Numbered from the stretch's first letter, positions 1 to 7,496 are shown. The stretch: DNA of 8,314 nucleotides from an uncultured Verrucomicrobiales bacterium (GCA_946480965.1 CAMLMI010000199.1:1-8314), one strand, 5' to 3'. Numbers and translations are program-made. The notes: generated by a model from the letters alone, not told the origin.

Positions 1-2042
1 GCCCGGAAGAGCGTCCCCATCTTCTTCCCGAGCAGCTTGCTGGCGAGCAGCAGGCTGCCAGTGAGGATCGCCATGCCCACCACGCCCAGCGCGCAGGCCA
101 CGCTCGGGGCCATCGGGTCGAGCCGGCCAATGAGCTGGTAGATCATCTTGGTGATCGGGAAATACTGCTCCCGCATCGCCAGGATGAGGCCGTCGCTCAC
201 CTCCAGCATGGCGAAGGAGAAGGTCAGGATCGTTCCGGCGATGAGGTTGGCCATGACCAGCGGCAGGGTGATCTTCCGCAGCGTCCGCAGCGGCGACGCG
301 CCGAGATTGGCCGAGGCTTCCTCCAGTGTGACGCTCGTCTGCTGGAAGCCCGCATAGGCCGACCGCACGATGTAGGGCAGCCGCCGCACCGAATAGGAGA
401 TGACCAGCAGCAGCGTGGGGTTGTTGCGAGGGTTAAGCCATTCGATCTCGAAATCGAAGGCGGCCACGTAGCCAAAGGCGATGACCAATCCCGGGATGGC
501 CAGCGGCAACATCGCCAGCGCGTCCAGCAAGCCGGCGGCGGGAATCCTCCGCCGCGTCAGCAACCACGCGATGATCACCCCTAGCACCAGGTCCACCATC
601 GCGCTGAGGCTGGAGTAGAAGAGGCTGTTGCGGATGCTCGACGCCGTCAGTCCGTGGCCGAAGACCTCGCCGTAGTGGCTCGTGGTCCAGCCGTCGGGCA
701 GCACGGTGAAGAACCACCGTTCGGCCAGCGACTGCACGATCACCGCGAGATGCGGCACCAGCGCCAGCAGGATCAGTCCGCCCACGCCCCCCCAGATCAG
801 CAGCGTGCCACGTTTGCCGACCTCGGCCTCCGCGCCCGCCACGTGGCCGCGAGCGATCATCTCGTGGCGTTTTCCGGCGAAGAGCTTTTTGCTGAGGATG
901 AAAAGGACGAAGACCAGCGTCAGCACGAAGACCACCAGCGCGTAGCCCATCGGGTTCGTGTTCAGGTCGTTGATCGACTCGAAGATCTGCACCGGCACCA
1001 CGCGTTGCAGGCCGAAGATCAGCGGCGTGCCCAGATCGGTGAACGACCAGATGAAGACGATGACGGCGCCGGCGAAATAGCCGGGCAGGATCAGCGGCAA
1101 AGTCACCGTGCGGAACAGCCGCCAGCCGGAAGCTCCAAGGTTCTGGGCCGATTCGCGCAGCGAGGGATCGATGTTCGCCATCGCCGCCGAGACGTTGAGG
1201 AAGAGGATCGGGTAGAGGCTGAGCGTTTGCAGGATGACCACACCCCAAAGGCCGCCGCTGCCGAACCAGTCGATGGGCTGGTCCGGCTTCATCAGGCCGA
1301 GATCCATCAGGAAGAGGTTGAGCGACCCGTAGCGCGCGAAGAGCTGCTTCAACCCGAGCGCTCCGACGAAGGGCGGCATGATCATCGGCACCAGCAGCAA
1401 GCCGCCGAGCAGAGCCTTACCGGCGAAACGGAACCGCGTCATCACGTGGGCCAGCGGCAAGGTCAGGCAGGTGACGAAGAACGTGGTCAGCCCGGCGATG
1501 AAAAAGCTGTTGAAGATCGATTCGCGTTGGAGCGGGCTTTCGAGGATCAGCCGGAAGAACTTCGTCGTGAAGCCCACCGACACGGCGTCTTCCAGCGAAC
1601 CCAGTGCGGATTCAACATCGGCGTCGGGAGTTGCCAGTTCCGAAAAAGTTTTCCTTAGCCCGACCATGCTCCGATGCAGTTCATCGGGTCGGCCAACGAG
1701 CTGTTCCGCGTTCTTCGAGGCCTCGTCCGTCTTCGTCAAAAAGTCGCTGGACCGGGCGGCATCCAATGTCTGTCCGGCGGTTTCCAGCTCCTTGAAATGC
1801 TGCCCGGCGGCCGCTGAAAGCGCTTCCAACCGTTGCCGCAGCTCCTCCGTCCCCACCTCGACCCGCCGCTCCAGCACGGCCCCCTTGAGCATGTTGCCGA
1901 CGGGATAGAAGAGGAACGCGCCGAAGAACAGCGCGAGGAACACCAGGAACGCCACGGTCCAGGCGTTGAGGTCGTATTTCTTCACCGGCGCGGAGGCTAC
2001 GGGCATTTCCCCGACCGACGCCAGCCGCCGCTTGTGCCTCAT
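1..2042 (-). CDS. Two-domain ABC transporter permease, Fe(III)-type (partial, 3' end outside window)
   Basis: This is an inner-membrane permease of a binding-protein-dependent ABC importer with two fused permease domains, like AfuB/FbpB iron permeases. Related fused permeases carry thiamine or phosphonates, so the substrate is not certain. From the ATG at 2042 the frame stays open for 680 codons to the left edge. Residues about 29-47 form the first membrane helix. The two permease domains span about 175-385 and 468-672. Each has the cytoplasmic EAA loop that contacts the ATPase: E297-S-A followed by G303 and LP at 315-316, then E574-E-A followed by G581 and LP at 593-594. Residues about 55-158 are a charged helical insertion, described under findings. 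The start is uncertain because the frame is open further upstream, no clear ribosome-binding site is visible, and an alternative ATG lies at 2006. The stop, ATPase and binding protein are not in the window. Confidence 0.88.
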   Translation of the reverse strand, partial: MRHKRRLASVGEMPVASAPVKKYDLNAWTVAFLVFLALFFGAFLFYPVGNMLKGAVLERRVEVGTEELRQRLEALSAAAGQHFKELETAGQTLDAARSSDFLTKTDEASKNAEQLVGRPDELHRSMVGLRKTFSELATPDADVESALGSLEDAVSVGFTTKFFRLILESPLQRESIFNSFFIAGLTTFFVTCLTLPLAHVMTRFRFAGKALLGGLLLVPMIMPPFVGALGLKQLFARYGSLNLFLMDLGLMKPDQPIDWFGSGGLWGVVILQTLSLYPILFLNVSAAMANIDPSLRESAQNLGASGWRLFRTVTLPLILPGYFAGAVIVFIWSFTDLGTPLIFGLQRVVPVQIFESINDLNTNPMGYALVVFVLTLVFVLFILSKKLFAGKRHEMIARGHVAGAEAEVGKRGTLLIWGGVGGLILLALVPHLAVIVQSLAERWFFTVLPDGWTTSHYGEVFGHGLTASSIRNSLFYSSLSAMVDLVLGVIIAWLLTRRRIPAAGLLDALAMLPLAIPGLVIAFGYVAAFDFEIEWLNPRNNPTLLLVISYSVRRLPYIVRSAYAGFQQTSVTLEEASANLGASPLRTLRKITLPLVMANLIAGTILTFSFAMLEVSDGLILAMREQYFPITKMIYQLIGRLDPMAPSVACALGVVGMAILTGSLLLASKLLGKKMGTLFR

Positions 2043-2068
2043 GGAAAAACCACTTAGCCTGCCGATGC

Positions 2069-2710
2069 TTGAAACGTGCGTCCCGTCCCGAAATCCCCAA
2101 GAAGGCGATCTATCGTCTCTCGGTTTACCTCCGCTGCCTGTCCCGTCTCCGGATGAACAAGATCCGGACCGTCTCCAGCGAGGCGCTCGCCAAGGCCGCC
2201 GGCGTCAAGCCCACCCAGCTCCGCAAGGACCTCACCTACTTTGGCCAATTCGGCACCCGCGGTCTCGGCTACGATGTCGAGCAGCTCTCCAAGACCATTG
2301 CCGACACGCTGGGCACCACCAGCCTCCAGCCGGTGATCCTCGTCGGCGTCGGCAACCTCGGCCGCGCCCTGCTGTTCTACAAGGGATTCGACCAGGAAGG
2401 CTTCGAGATCGTCGCCGCCTTCGACGTGGACGCCGCCTTGAAGGACAAGCGGAACAGCCCCAAGCCGATCTATCCGATGGAGGCGATGGCCGCCTTCATC
2501 CGCGAACACAACGTCAAGATGGCCATCCTGACCGTGCCCGCCGCCGCCGCGCAGGAGGTGGCAAACCAGCTCGTGCAGAACGGCATCTCCGGCATCCTCA
2601 ACTTCGCCCCCATCGTCCTCAGCGTGCCCGACGAGGTGATGGTCAACTCCGTGAACCTGGCGATGGAGCTGGAGAACCTCAGCTTCTTCATCCAGGAAAA
2701 CGCGACATGA
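2069..2710 (+). CDS. rex: Redox-sensing transcriptional repressor Rex
   Basis: Rex is a cytoplasmic dimeric repressor. It binds DNA when NADH is low and releases it when the NADH/NAD+ ratio rises, controlling respiration and fermentation genes. The 213-residue length is normal for the family. Residues about 8-70 form the winged-helix DNA-binding domain, with the recognition segment TQLRKDLTYFGQFG at 49-62. The Rossmann domain follows, with the NADH-binding GVGNLG at 93-98 and an acidic AFDVD at 117-121 after the second strand. The C-terminal helix at about 192-210, including LENLSFF, matches the segment that is swapped between subunits. I chose the TTG at 2069 because it gives the usual short lead before the EIPKKAIYRL helix, and the first internal ATG would remove part of the DNA-binding domain. 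There is no clear Shine-Dalgarno. It is divergent from the permease gene, whose chosen start lies 26 bp away. Confidence 0.93.
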   Translation: MKRASRPEIPKKAIYRLSVYLRCLSRLRMNKIRTVSSEALAKAAGVKPTQLRKDLTYFGQFGTRGLGYDVEQLSKTIADTLGTTSLQPVILVGVGNLGRALLFYKGFDQEGFEIVAAFDVDAALKDKRNSPKPIYPMEAMAAFIREHNVKMAILTVPAAAAQEVANQLVQNGISGILNFAPIVLSVPDEVMVNSVNLAMELENLSFFIQENAT

Positions 2711-2872
2711 ACCTTCGCCCTGGCTTCTCAGGACGGAGGTAGGATGGGGCGCGGAGCTGGTGTCGCCAGCGATCTCGGGTGTTGGGAACAGATCTTCTGC
2801 GGGGAGTTCAACGGGGACCGGCGGAAGCGGGTTCCGGTGAGGACCATCGGCGGGCAGCGACCGGCCTCGTTT

Positions 2873-5350
2873 TCAGCGCGGAGCCGGACCCGCCTCGCGC
2901 AATCCGGCGACGAATTTCCGGGCGGTGGCATTCGCGGGATCGAGGCGCAGCACGGCCTCGAACTGTTCCAAGGCCTCGGCGGAACGCTTCAGGTTATGGA
3001 GCGCGACTCCGTAGTTGATGCGGGCCTCGATGAAGTCGGGCTGGAGACGAACGGCCTCGGCGAAGCGTTCGGCTCCGGCGGTTTCGTTGCCCGCGCGAGC
3101 TAGGTCGAGGCCCACGAGGAACTGGGCTTCGGCCAGTCCGGGCGCGAGCTCGAGGGCCGCCGCGTTGAGCCGCCGCGCCTCGTCCGCCCGGCCTAGCATC
3201 CTGTAGGTGCGGGCGAGGTTGAGGTGCAGCATCGGATCGGCCGGGGCGAAGCGCAGGGCGTCGAGATAGTTCGTCGCCGCCTCCGGATAGCGTCCGCGCT
3301 CGAAGCAGAACCGGGCCAACGCGCCGAGCGTTTCGGCGGTGAGGGCGCGGTGGCGCAGGGCGTCCTCGAAGCGGCCCCGCGCCTCGTTGGTCCGCCCGAG
3401 CCGTTCCAGCACATGGCCGAGACCGAGGTGGGCGGGGCCGAAGCGGGGCCTTCGCCGCAGGAGATCGCCATAGGCGCTTTCCGCCTCCTCCAGCCGGCCC
3501 TCGGAGAAGAGCGCCTGGCCGAGCCCGTTGGCCGCCCAGGAATTGTCCGGATCGACGGCGAGGCACCGGCGATAGGCGTTGATGGCCTCGCCGGGACGGC
3601 GCGAGTCGAGGTAGAGGCGCGCGAGCTGCAGCCAGCGCGAAGCGTCGAAGGGGTTCAGCACCAGGGCGCGCTCCATCGGCTCGCTCGCGGCGCGGGGATC
3701 GCCGCGTTTCACCAGGGACCACGCGAAATGCGCCAGCGGCGCCGGATCGTGCGGGGACAGCTCGATGGCGCGCCGATACATGGGCTCCAGCGCGCGCATG
3801 GCCTCGGGATGGTCGCTGCCGGCGCGCCGGCGGATTTCTCCGTGCAGGCGCTGGAGCTGGACGGCGTGGTCCGCCTGGAGCGTGAAGGGCGGATCGCCGA
3901 GGCGGCCGTAGATCGAGAGCGCGGCTTCCTGGAGGTTCCAGTCGGCCAGGGCCAGGTGCTCGGCGCATTGCCGTTCCGTGGCCCATTCGCGCGACGAGGC
4001 GCGCAACGGTTCCTCCGGCAGGATTCCTATGAGCTGTTCGGCAAGGGCGTGGGCCAGCAGGTAGTTTCCCTCGAACCGGAGATGGACGTGCTCGTGGAAC
4101 AGCTCCGCGCCGGAAGCGCCGCCCGGGCTGGCCGCGTCGAGCACGCGCGCCGAATCGACCAGCACCGCGTTGGGGAAACGTCCGGCGGTTTCGCGGATCG
4201 CCTGGTTCATCGCGCCGTCGCAGCGGAACCTCAGCGCGTCGAGATCCCGCGCCTTGTGGAACCGCTCCGCCGCCTCGGCGGCGCGCCCGAGCTCCGCCAG
4301 GCACCGGGCCGCCCGGAACTGGAGCTCGGCATGCGTGTCGTCGATGCCGGCTGCGGCCGTGAAGGCTTGGAGCGCGCCGTTCCAATCGCGCTGCTCCTGC
4401 AGGGCGCGGCCGGCGGCGAAGGCCTGTTCCCATCGGGCCAGCGGCTCGGCGCCGATTCCCGGCCGATGGAGCGAGGCGAAGGGCGCGCAGTCCTTGAGGT
4501 TCACCGCCACGGTGCTCAGGACAACCGGGACATCCGCGCTGCCCGCGAGCCGGACGATGTCCTCCAGGTTGCGGCGGAAATTCGCGTGGACCGACGCCAT
4601 GCGCGGATCGTCTGCGGCGACCTTCTGCTCGACGAACATCGACATGCCTCCCCATTCGCCGCGGCTTTCCGGCGGCGGATTCAACCGGGCCTTCACCGCA
4701 TCGAGCATCTGTCCGATGCGGGTGGACTTGAGGGCGAGGCTCTGGCGGATGAGCGGCAGCGGCGGCACCTGCGGGCCGAAGACGGTGCCCGCCCCGAAGG
4801 GGCCGACCACCTCGTTGTTGCCCATGTAGATCACCCAGGCGTCGGCATCGAGCGCCAAGCAGTCGCGGGCGATGGGGAGAATCGCGTGGGAATTGATGCC
4901 GGTCATCGCGGCGTTCACCACCTCGAAGCGGCGTCCCGGATAGCGCAGTTCCAGCAGTCCGCGCAGCACGCGGCCAAGGCCGAAGTCCGGATCGGGATCG
5001 CCGAAGGCGGCGGACTCGCCGAAGACGACGATGCGCATCGTTCCCAGGGGCTTGGAACGGTCCACGAGGAAGGCGTCCGGCTGGCGCGCCATCGCCTTGC
5101 CGAGGAATCGTTCCGCCACACGCAGGTTCGGGACGAAGACCTCGCGCTCGCCGATGCGCTCTTCCCGCAGGAAGGATGTCGGGACGCCGTAGCCCGACAG
5201 GCGCAGCGCCGCCTCCAGCAGCAGGAAGAAGAGCGCGGGCACGCCGAGGAGCGCCGCGAGGCGGAACGCCCAGACTCGGCGGCGCGGCCCTTTCCCGGCC
5301 CCGCCGGACACGGCGGACGGCGCGGCGGCGGGTTTGCGGCGGCGGGACAT
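2873..5350 (-). CDS. Membrane-anchored SGNH/GDSL-hydrolase-like protein with TPR repeats
   Basis: This 825-residue protein has a basic N-terminus (RRR at 23-25) and one membrane helix at about 28-48, so the bulk is probably extracytoplasmic. An SGNH-hydrolase-like fold follows. GES at 111-113 is in the nucleophile position (usually GDS), G151 lies in the second block, GNNE at 177-180 matches the GxND block, and E420-H-V-H423 matches the C-terminal DxxH block. The candidate triad residues S113 and H423 are present, so it may be an active esterase or acetyltransferase-like enzyme. The substrate cannot be told. About two TPR-like units (302-370) lie between the GNNE and ExxH blocks. About eight consecutive TPRs fill residues 535-806 and suggest a protein-binding scaffold. 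I chose the ATG at 5350 because it directly precedes the membrane anchor. The frame stays open far upstream, but only antisense to the next gene. A possible promoter lies just upstream. Confidence 0.85.
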   Translation of the reverse strand: MSRRRKPAAAPSAVSGGAGKGPRRRVWAFRLAALLGVPALFFLLLEAALRLSGYGVPTSFLREERIGEREVFVPNLRVAERFLGKAMARQPDAFLVDRSKPLGTMRIVVFGESAAFGDPDPDFGLGRVLRGLLELRYPGRRFEVVNAAMTGINSHAILPIARDCLALDADAWVIYMGNNEVVGPFGAGTVFGPQVPPLPLIRQSLALKSTRIGQMLDAVKARLNPPPESRGEWGGMSMFVEQKVAADDPRMASVHANFRRNLEDIVRLAGSADVPVVLSTVAVNLKDCAPFASLHRPGIGAEPLARWEQAFAAGRALQEQRDWNGALQAFTAAAGIDDTHAELQFRAARCLAELGRAAEAAERFHKARDLDALRFRCDGAMNQAIRETAGRFPNAVLVDSARVLDAASPGGASGAELFHEHVHLRFEGNYLLAHALAEQLIGILPEEPLRASSREWATERQCAEHLALADWNLQEAALSIYGRLGDPPFTLQADHAVQLQRLHGEIRRRAGSDHPEAMRALEPMYRRAIELSPHDPAPLAHFAWSLVKRGDPRAASEPMERALVLNPFDASRWLQLARLYLDSRRPGEAINAYRRCLAVDPDNSWAANGLGQALFSEGRLEEAESAYGDLLRRRPRFGPAHLGLGHVLERLGRTNEARGRFEDALRHRALTAETLGALARFCFERGRYPEAATNYLDALRFAPADPMLHLNLARTYRMLGRADEARRLNAAALELAPGLAEAQFLVGLDLARAGNETAGAERFAEAVRLQPDFIEARINYGVALHNLKRSAEALEQFEAVLRLDPANATARKFVAGLREAGPAPR

Positions 5351-5359
5351 CGCGCGCGT

Positions 5360-5388
5360 TGTATCCGCAACCCCCGCTCTGGTGCCAA
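5360..5388 (-). promoter_or_regulatory. Candidate sigma70-like promoter for the SGNH-TPR gene
   Basis: Read on the minus strand, TTGGCA (5388-5383) is separated by exactly 17 bp from GATACA (5365-5360). The first hexamer matches the -35 consensus at 5 of 6 positions and the second matches the -10 consensus at 3 of 6. The -10 hexamer ends only 9 bp before the ATG at 5350, so transcription would begin about 2-4 bases before the start codon, giving an almost leaderless message. No Shine-Dalgarno is present, which fits. The match could be chance. Confidence 0.35.
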
Positions 5389-5473
5389 CCGCAAATCCTC
5401 CCCCGAGCGCGCCGAACGGGCGACGCCTTCGCGCTTCCGTCCGCCGCCTTCCCCCGGCAGTCTCCGCGCGACC

Positions 5474-6430
5474 ATGAGCAACGATTCCGCTCCCAAGACC
5501 GTCAAATGGCCCTTTCTTCTCGGCGACCTGCTGCTGCTCGCCGTCGCCGGTTGGATCGCCACCTCGGCCGCCAAGCCGCTCGGGCCCTGGCAGACCGTGG
5601 CTGTCGTCGCCGCCGTCGCCCTCGGCGCCTGGATGTTCATCCAGCCCTTTCTCCGCGACCATGAAGCCGCCGCCGATCTCGAGGAACTGAAACGCCTCGG
5701 CGGCGTCGCCGCCCAGATCGGCAAGGTGGAGGACGCCGCCGACCGCATCGGCCGAGCTTCGGAGCATTGGCACGGCGTCCAAGCGACTGCCGGTCAGACG
5801 CTCGAATCCATCCAGGCCATCTCCGACCAGATGACCCACGAGGCGCGGAACTTCCAGCAGTTCCTCCAGCGCGCGGGCGATTCGGAGAAACAGATGCTCC
5901 GTATGGAGGTGGACAAGCTGCGCCGCGTGGAGGGCGATTGGCTCCAGGTCACGGTGCGGATACTCGACCACGTCTTCGCGCTCTACACCGGGGCCGCCCG
6001 CTCCGGCCAACCGGCGTTGATCGAGCAGGTCGGCAACTTCCAGTCCGCGTGCGTCGATGCCGCCCGGCGCATCGGACTCAATCCCTTCGCCGCCAAGCCG
6101 GGCGAAGCCTTCGACGCCAAGCGCCACCGCATGGTGGATGGTTCCACCCCCGCCGAAGGCGCGCCCATTTCCGACACCCTGGCTCCCGGCTTCACCTTCC
6201 AGGGCCAGGTGCTGCGCCCCGCCATCGTGGCCCTGGCCGTGCGCCAGCCCGAGCCCGTGGCTCCCATCGCCGACCCGACCGATTTCGTCGAACCGACCGA
6301 AGAAGCGCCGGTCGAATCCGTCCAGGAACCCGCTCCGGAAGCATCCGACCGAGTCGTCGCCAGCGAATCCACGGAAGCGCCCGCCGAGACCGGAACGACC
6401 AAGTCCGGCGAGCAATCGTTGCTGCTTTGA
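5474..6430 (+). CDS. Membrane-anchored GrpE-like protein
   Basis: This 318-residue protein has two hydrophobic helices at about 14-31 and 41-59. A long helical, probably coiled-coil region follows (about 62-170), and then a C-terminal GrpE-like beta domain. The domain is recognised from FDAKRHRMV at 213-221, then GF at 239-240, then QVLRPAIVALA at 245-255. This follows the GrpE signature closely, except that M220 replaces the usual alanine and G244 replaces the usual charged or polar residue. GrpE proteins release ADP from Hsp70 (DnaK). This one would do so at the cytoplasmic face of the membrane, if active. Residues 256-318 are a Pro/Glu/Ala-rich, probably disordered tail. Ordinary GrpE is soluble and about 180-200 residues, so the membrane anchor and tail are unusual. 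I chose the ATG at 5474 because it precedes the first helix; the frame is open upstream only antisense to the neighbouring gene. No Hsp70 gene is in the window. Confidence 0.8.
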   Translation: MSNDSAPKTVKWPFLLGDLLLLAVAGWIATSAAKPLGPWQTVAVVAAVALGAWMFIQPFLRDHEAAADLEELKRLGGVAAQIGKVEDAADRIGRASEHWHGVQATAGQTLESIQAISDQMTHEARNFQQFLQRAGDSEKQMLRMEVDKLRRVEGDWLQVTVRILDHVFALYTGAARSGQPALIEQVGNFQSACVDAARRIGLNPFAAKPGEAFDAKRHRMVDGSTPAEGAPISDTLAPGFTFQGQVLRPAIVALAVRQPEPVAPIADPTDFVEPTEEAPVESVQEPAPEASDRVVASESTEAPAETGTTKSGEQSLLL

Positions 6431-6437
6431 TCGCAGC

Positions 6438-7355
6438 CTACTTCGTCATCGCCGGCCGGGGACGCGGCTGGTGGAATGCGAAGATGTCCGTCTGGTGCCG
6501 CAGACCGTTCTTGGCGCAGCGGAAATCGCGATTGGCAAAGACCGGACTGTCGAGGCGGTCGGAGATCTTGCCCGTCTTCACCTCTTCGGTGAGGTCCGCG
6601 ACGCTCTCCAAGATGCGCGTGGGCTGATAGACGTAGTCGCCGAGGTTCTCCAGCTTGGTCGAACCGGTGAGCACGAGGTAGCCGTGCATTCCGGATTCCA
6701 CCGCGCCGCGAATGTCCGTCTCCATCGTGTCGCCGATCATCACCACCTGTTCCACGTCGCCCAGAGCCACATCCGCGAGTTTCTTGCGCGCCCGGTGGAA
6801 CATGTAGCCGTTCGGCTTGCCGAGGTAGTAGCAGCGGCGGCCGCTGCTGGCTTCAAGGAACGCGGCCGTCGCGCCCGCGCCGGGGCGGGTCTTGTCGGGC
6901 GAAACCGGGCACCAGTTGTCGGGGTTGGTGGCGAGCAGGCGCGCGCCCTTCTCCAGGCATTCGTGGGCCTTGGCCAGGCGCTCCATCGAGACCGCGCCTT
7001 CGCCCACGACGACATAGGACGGACGGATGCCGTCGTTGGCGATCTTGCGTTCGTGCAGCGCGGTGAGAAGCCCGCCTTCGCCCAGCACGAAGACCGTGCA
7101 ACCGGCGTCGGTCTCGCTGAGGAAATCCGCCGTGTTCATGGCGGAGGTGTAGAAGTGTTTCGGCGACAAGCCGGGGATGCCCACGTGCTTCAAGCGCACG
7201 GCGAGATCCTCGCCGGTCGGCGCGGAATTGTTCGTGAGGAAGAGGAAGGGAGTGCCCGTGGCGCTCAGCGCCTGGACGAACTCCGCCGCTCCGGGGATGA
7301 GGTGGTTTTCCCGGTAGATCACCCCGTCCATGTCGATCAGATAGCCCGTTTTCAT
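6438..7355 (-). CDS. HAD-superfamily hydrolase, subfamily IIA (NagD-like phosphatase)
   Basis: This 305-residue cytoplasmic phosphatase has all four HAD motifs. Motif I is DMDGV at 8-12, with nucleophile D8 and acid/base D10. Motif II is TNNS at 41-44. The conserved lysine K180 sits in LGKPNG, and GDTMETD at 208-214 supplies the acidic Mg-binding residues. The C2-type cap lies between motifs II and III (about 75-175), as in NagD and p-nitrophenylphosphatase relatives. These dephosphorylate small phosphorylated metabolites such as nucleotides or sugar phosphates. The actual substrate cannot be read from sequence. Residues about 262-305 extend past the normal end of the fold and are basic and polar. 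The ATG at 7355 is well supported because motif I follows directly. No Shine-Dalgarno is seen. The gene is convergent with the GrpE-like gene, with 7 bp between the stops. Confidence 0.92.
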   Translation of the reverse strand: MKTGYLIDMDGVIYRENHLIPGAAEFVQALSATGTPFLFLTNNSAPTGEDLAVRLKHVGIPGLSPKHFYTSAMNTADFLSETDAGCTVFVLGEGGLLTALHERKIANDGIRPSYVVVGEGAVSMERLAKAHECLEKGARLLATNPDNWCPVSPDKTRPGAGATAAFLEASSGRRCYYLGKPNGYMFHRARKKLADVALGDVEQVVMIGDTMETDIRGAVESGMHGYLVLTGSTKLENLGDYVYQPTRILESVADLTEEVKTGKISDRLDSPVFANRDFRCAKNGLRHQTDIFAFHQPRPRPAMTK

Positions 7356-7402
7356 TGGTCAGATTTTACAGTCACGTCACAGATACTGTTTGGTAATGTT
7401 AA
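7356..7402 (-). promoter_or_regulatory. AT-richer segment upstream of the HAD phosphatase gene, probable promoter region
   Basis: This stretch of about 47 bp directly before the ATG at 7355 is clearly richer in A/T than its GC-rich surroundings. On the minus strand it includes TTTAACA and, close to the start codon, TGTAAAAT. These are not at a standard spacing, so I cannot assign -35 and -10 elements. Base composition and position are the only support. A short direct repeat, GTCACGTCAC, lies inside it. Confidence 0.3.
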
Positions 7403-7456
7403 AGGCGTCGTATGACCCGGGTTCGGAGGTTTTCCGTTCCCGAGGCACCGACGCCT
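7403..7456. repeat. Nested inverted repeat (long hairpin)
   Basis: AGGCGTCG at 7403-7410 pairs perfectly with CGACGCCT at 7449-7456. Inside, CGGG pairs with CCCG and CGGA with TCCG, with two T residues facing two T residues between them and a five-base loop GGTTT. Two more pairs (7416-7417 with 7444-7445) are possible with a single bulged A at 7443. The structure could form on either strand. Confidence 0.5.
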
Positions 7457-7473
7457 GGAATCCAGCAAGCAAT

Positions 7474-7496
7474 CCCCTTGCCGTGACGGCAAAGGG
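7474..7496. repeat. Inverted repeat (hairpin)
   Basis: TTGCCG at 7478-7483 pairs with CGGCAA at 7487-7492 around a TGA triloop. The stem extends by three C-G pairs (7474-7476 with 7494-7496) after one C/A mismatch. No T-run follows on either strand, so it is not an obvious intrinsic terminator. Confidence 0.5.

Noticed and set aside
433..1658. Long open frames on both strands at 433-1248 (minus) and 654-1658 (plus)
   Set aside because: They overlap the permease frame, which shows two EAA loops and membrane helices. Their products are Arg-, Gln- or His-rich and have no domain.
2034..2052. Possible Rex operator near TTGTG at 2032-2036
   Set aside because: It shares only one half with the known TTGTGAAnnnnTTCACAA type of operator. 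The second half is absent.
2711..2872. Possible terminator between rex and the SGNH-TPR gene
   Set aside because: The best hairpin, GCTGG/CCAGC at 2756-2770, has a 5-bp stem and no T-run on either strand.
3224..5473. Long plus-strand open frame in phase with the GrpE-like gene
   Set aside because: It is antisense to the SGNH-TPR gene in codon-aligned register. G/C-ending codons on one strand give codons starting with G or C on the other, so stop codons are rare and the open frame is an artefact of composition.
5351..6415. Upstream extension of the SGNH-TPR reading frame to 1180 residues
   Set aside because: The extra 355 codons lie antisense to the GrpE-like gene, which has recognisable domains. 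The added protein is Gly-rich without any domain, and the membrane anchor expected at the N-terminus begins at 5350.
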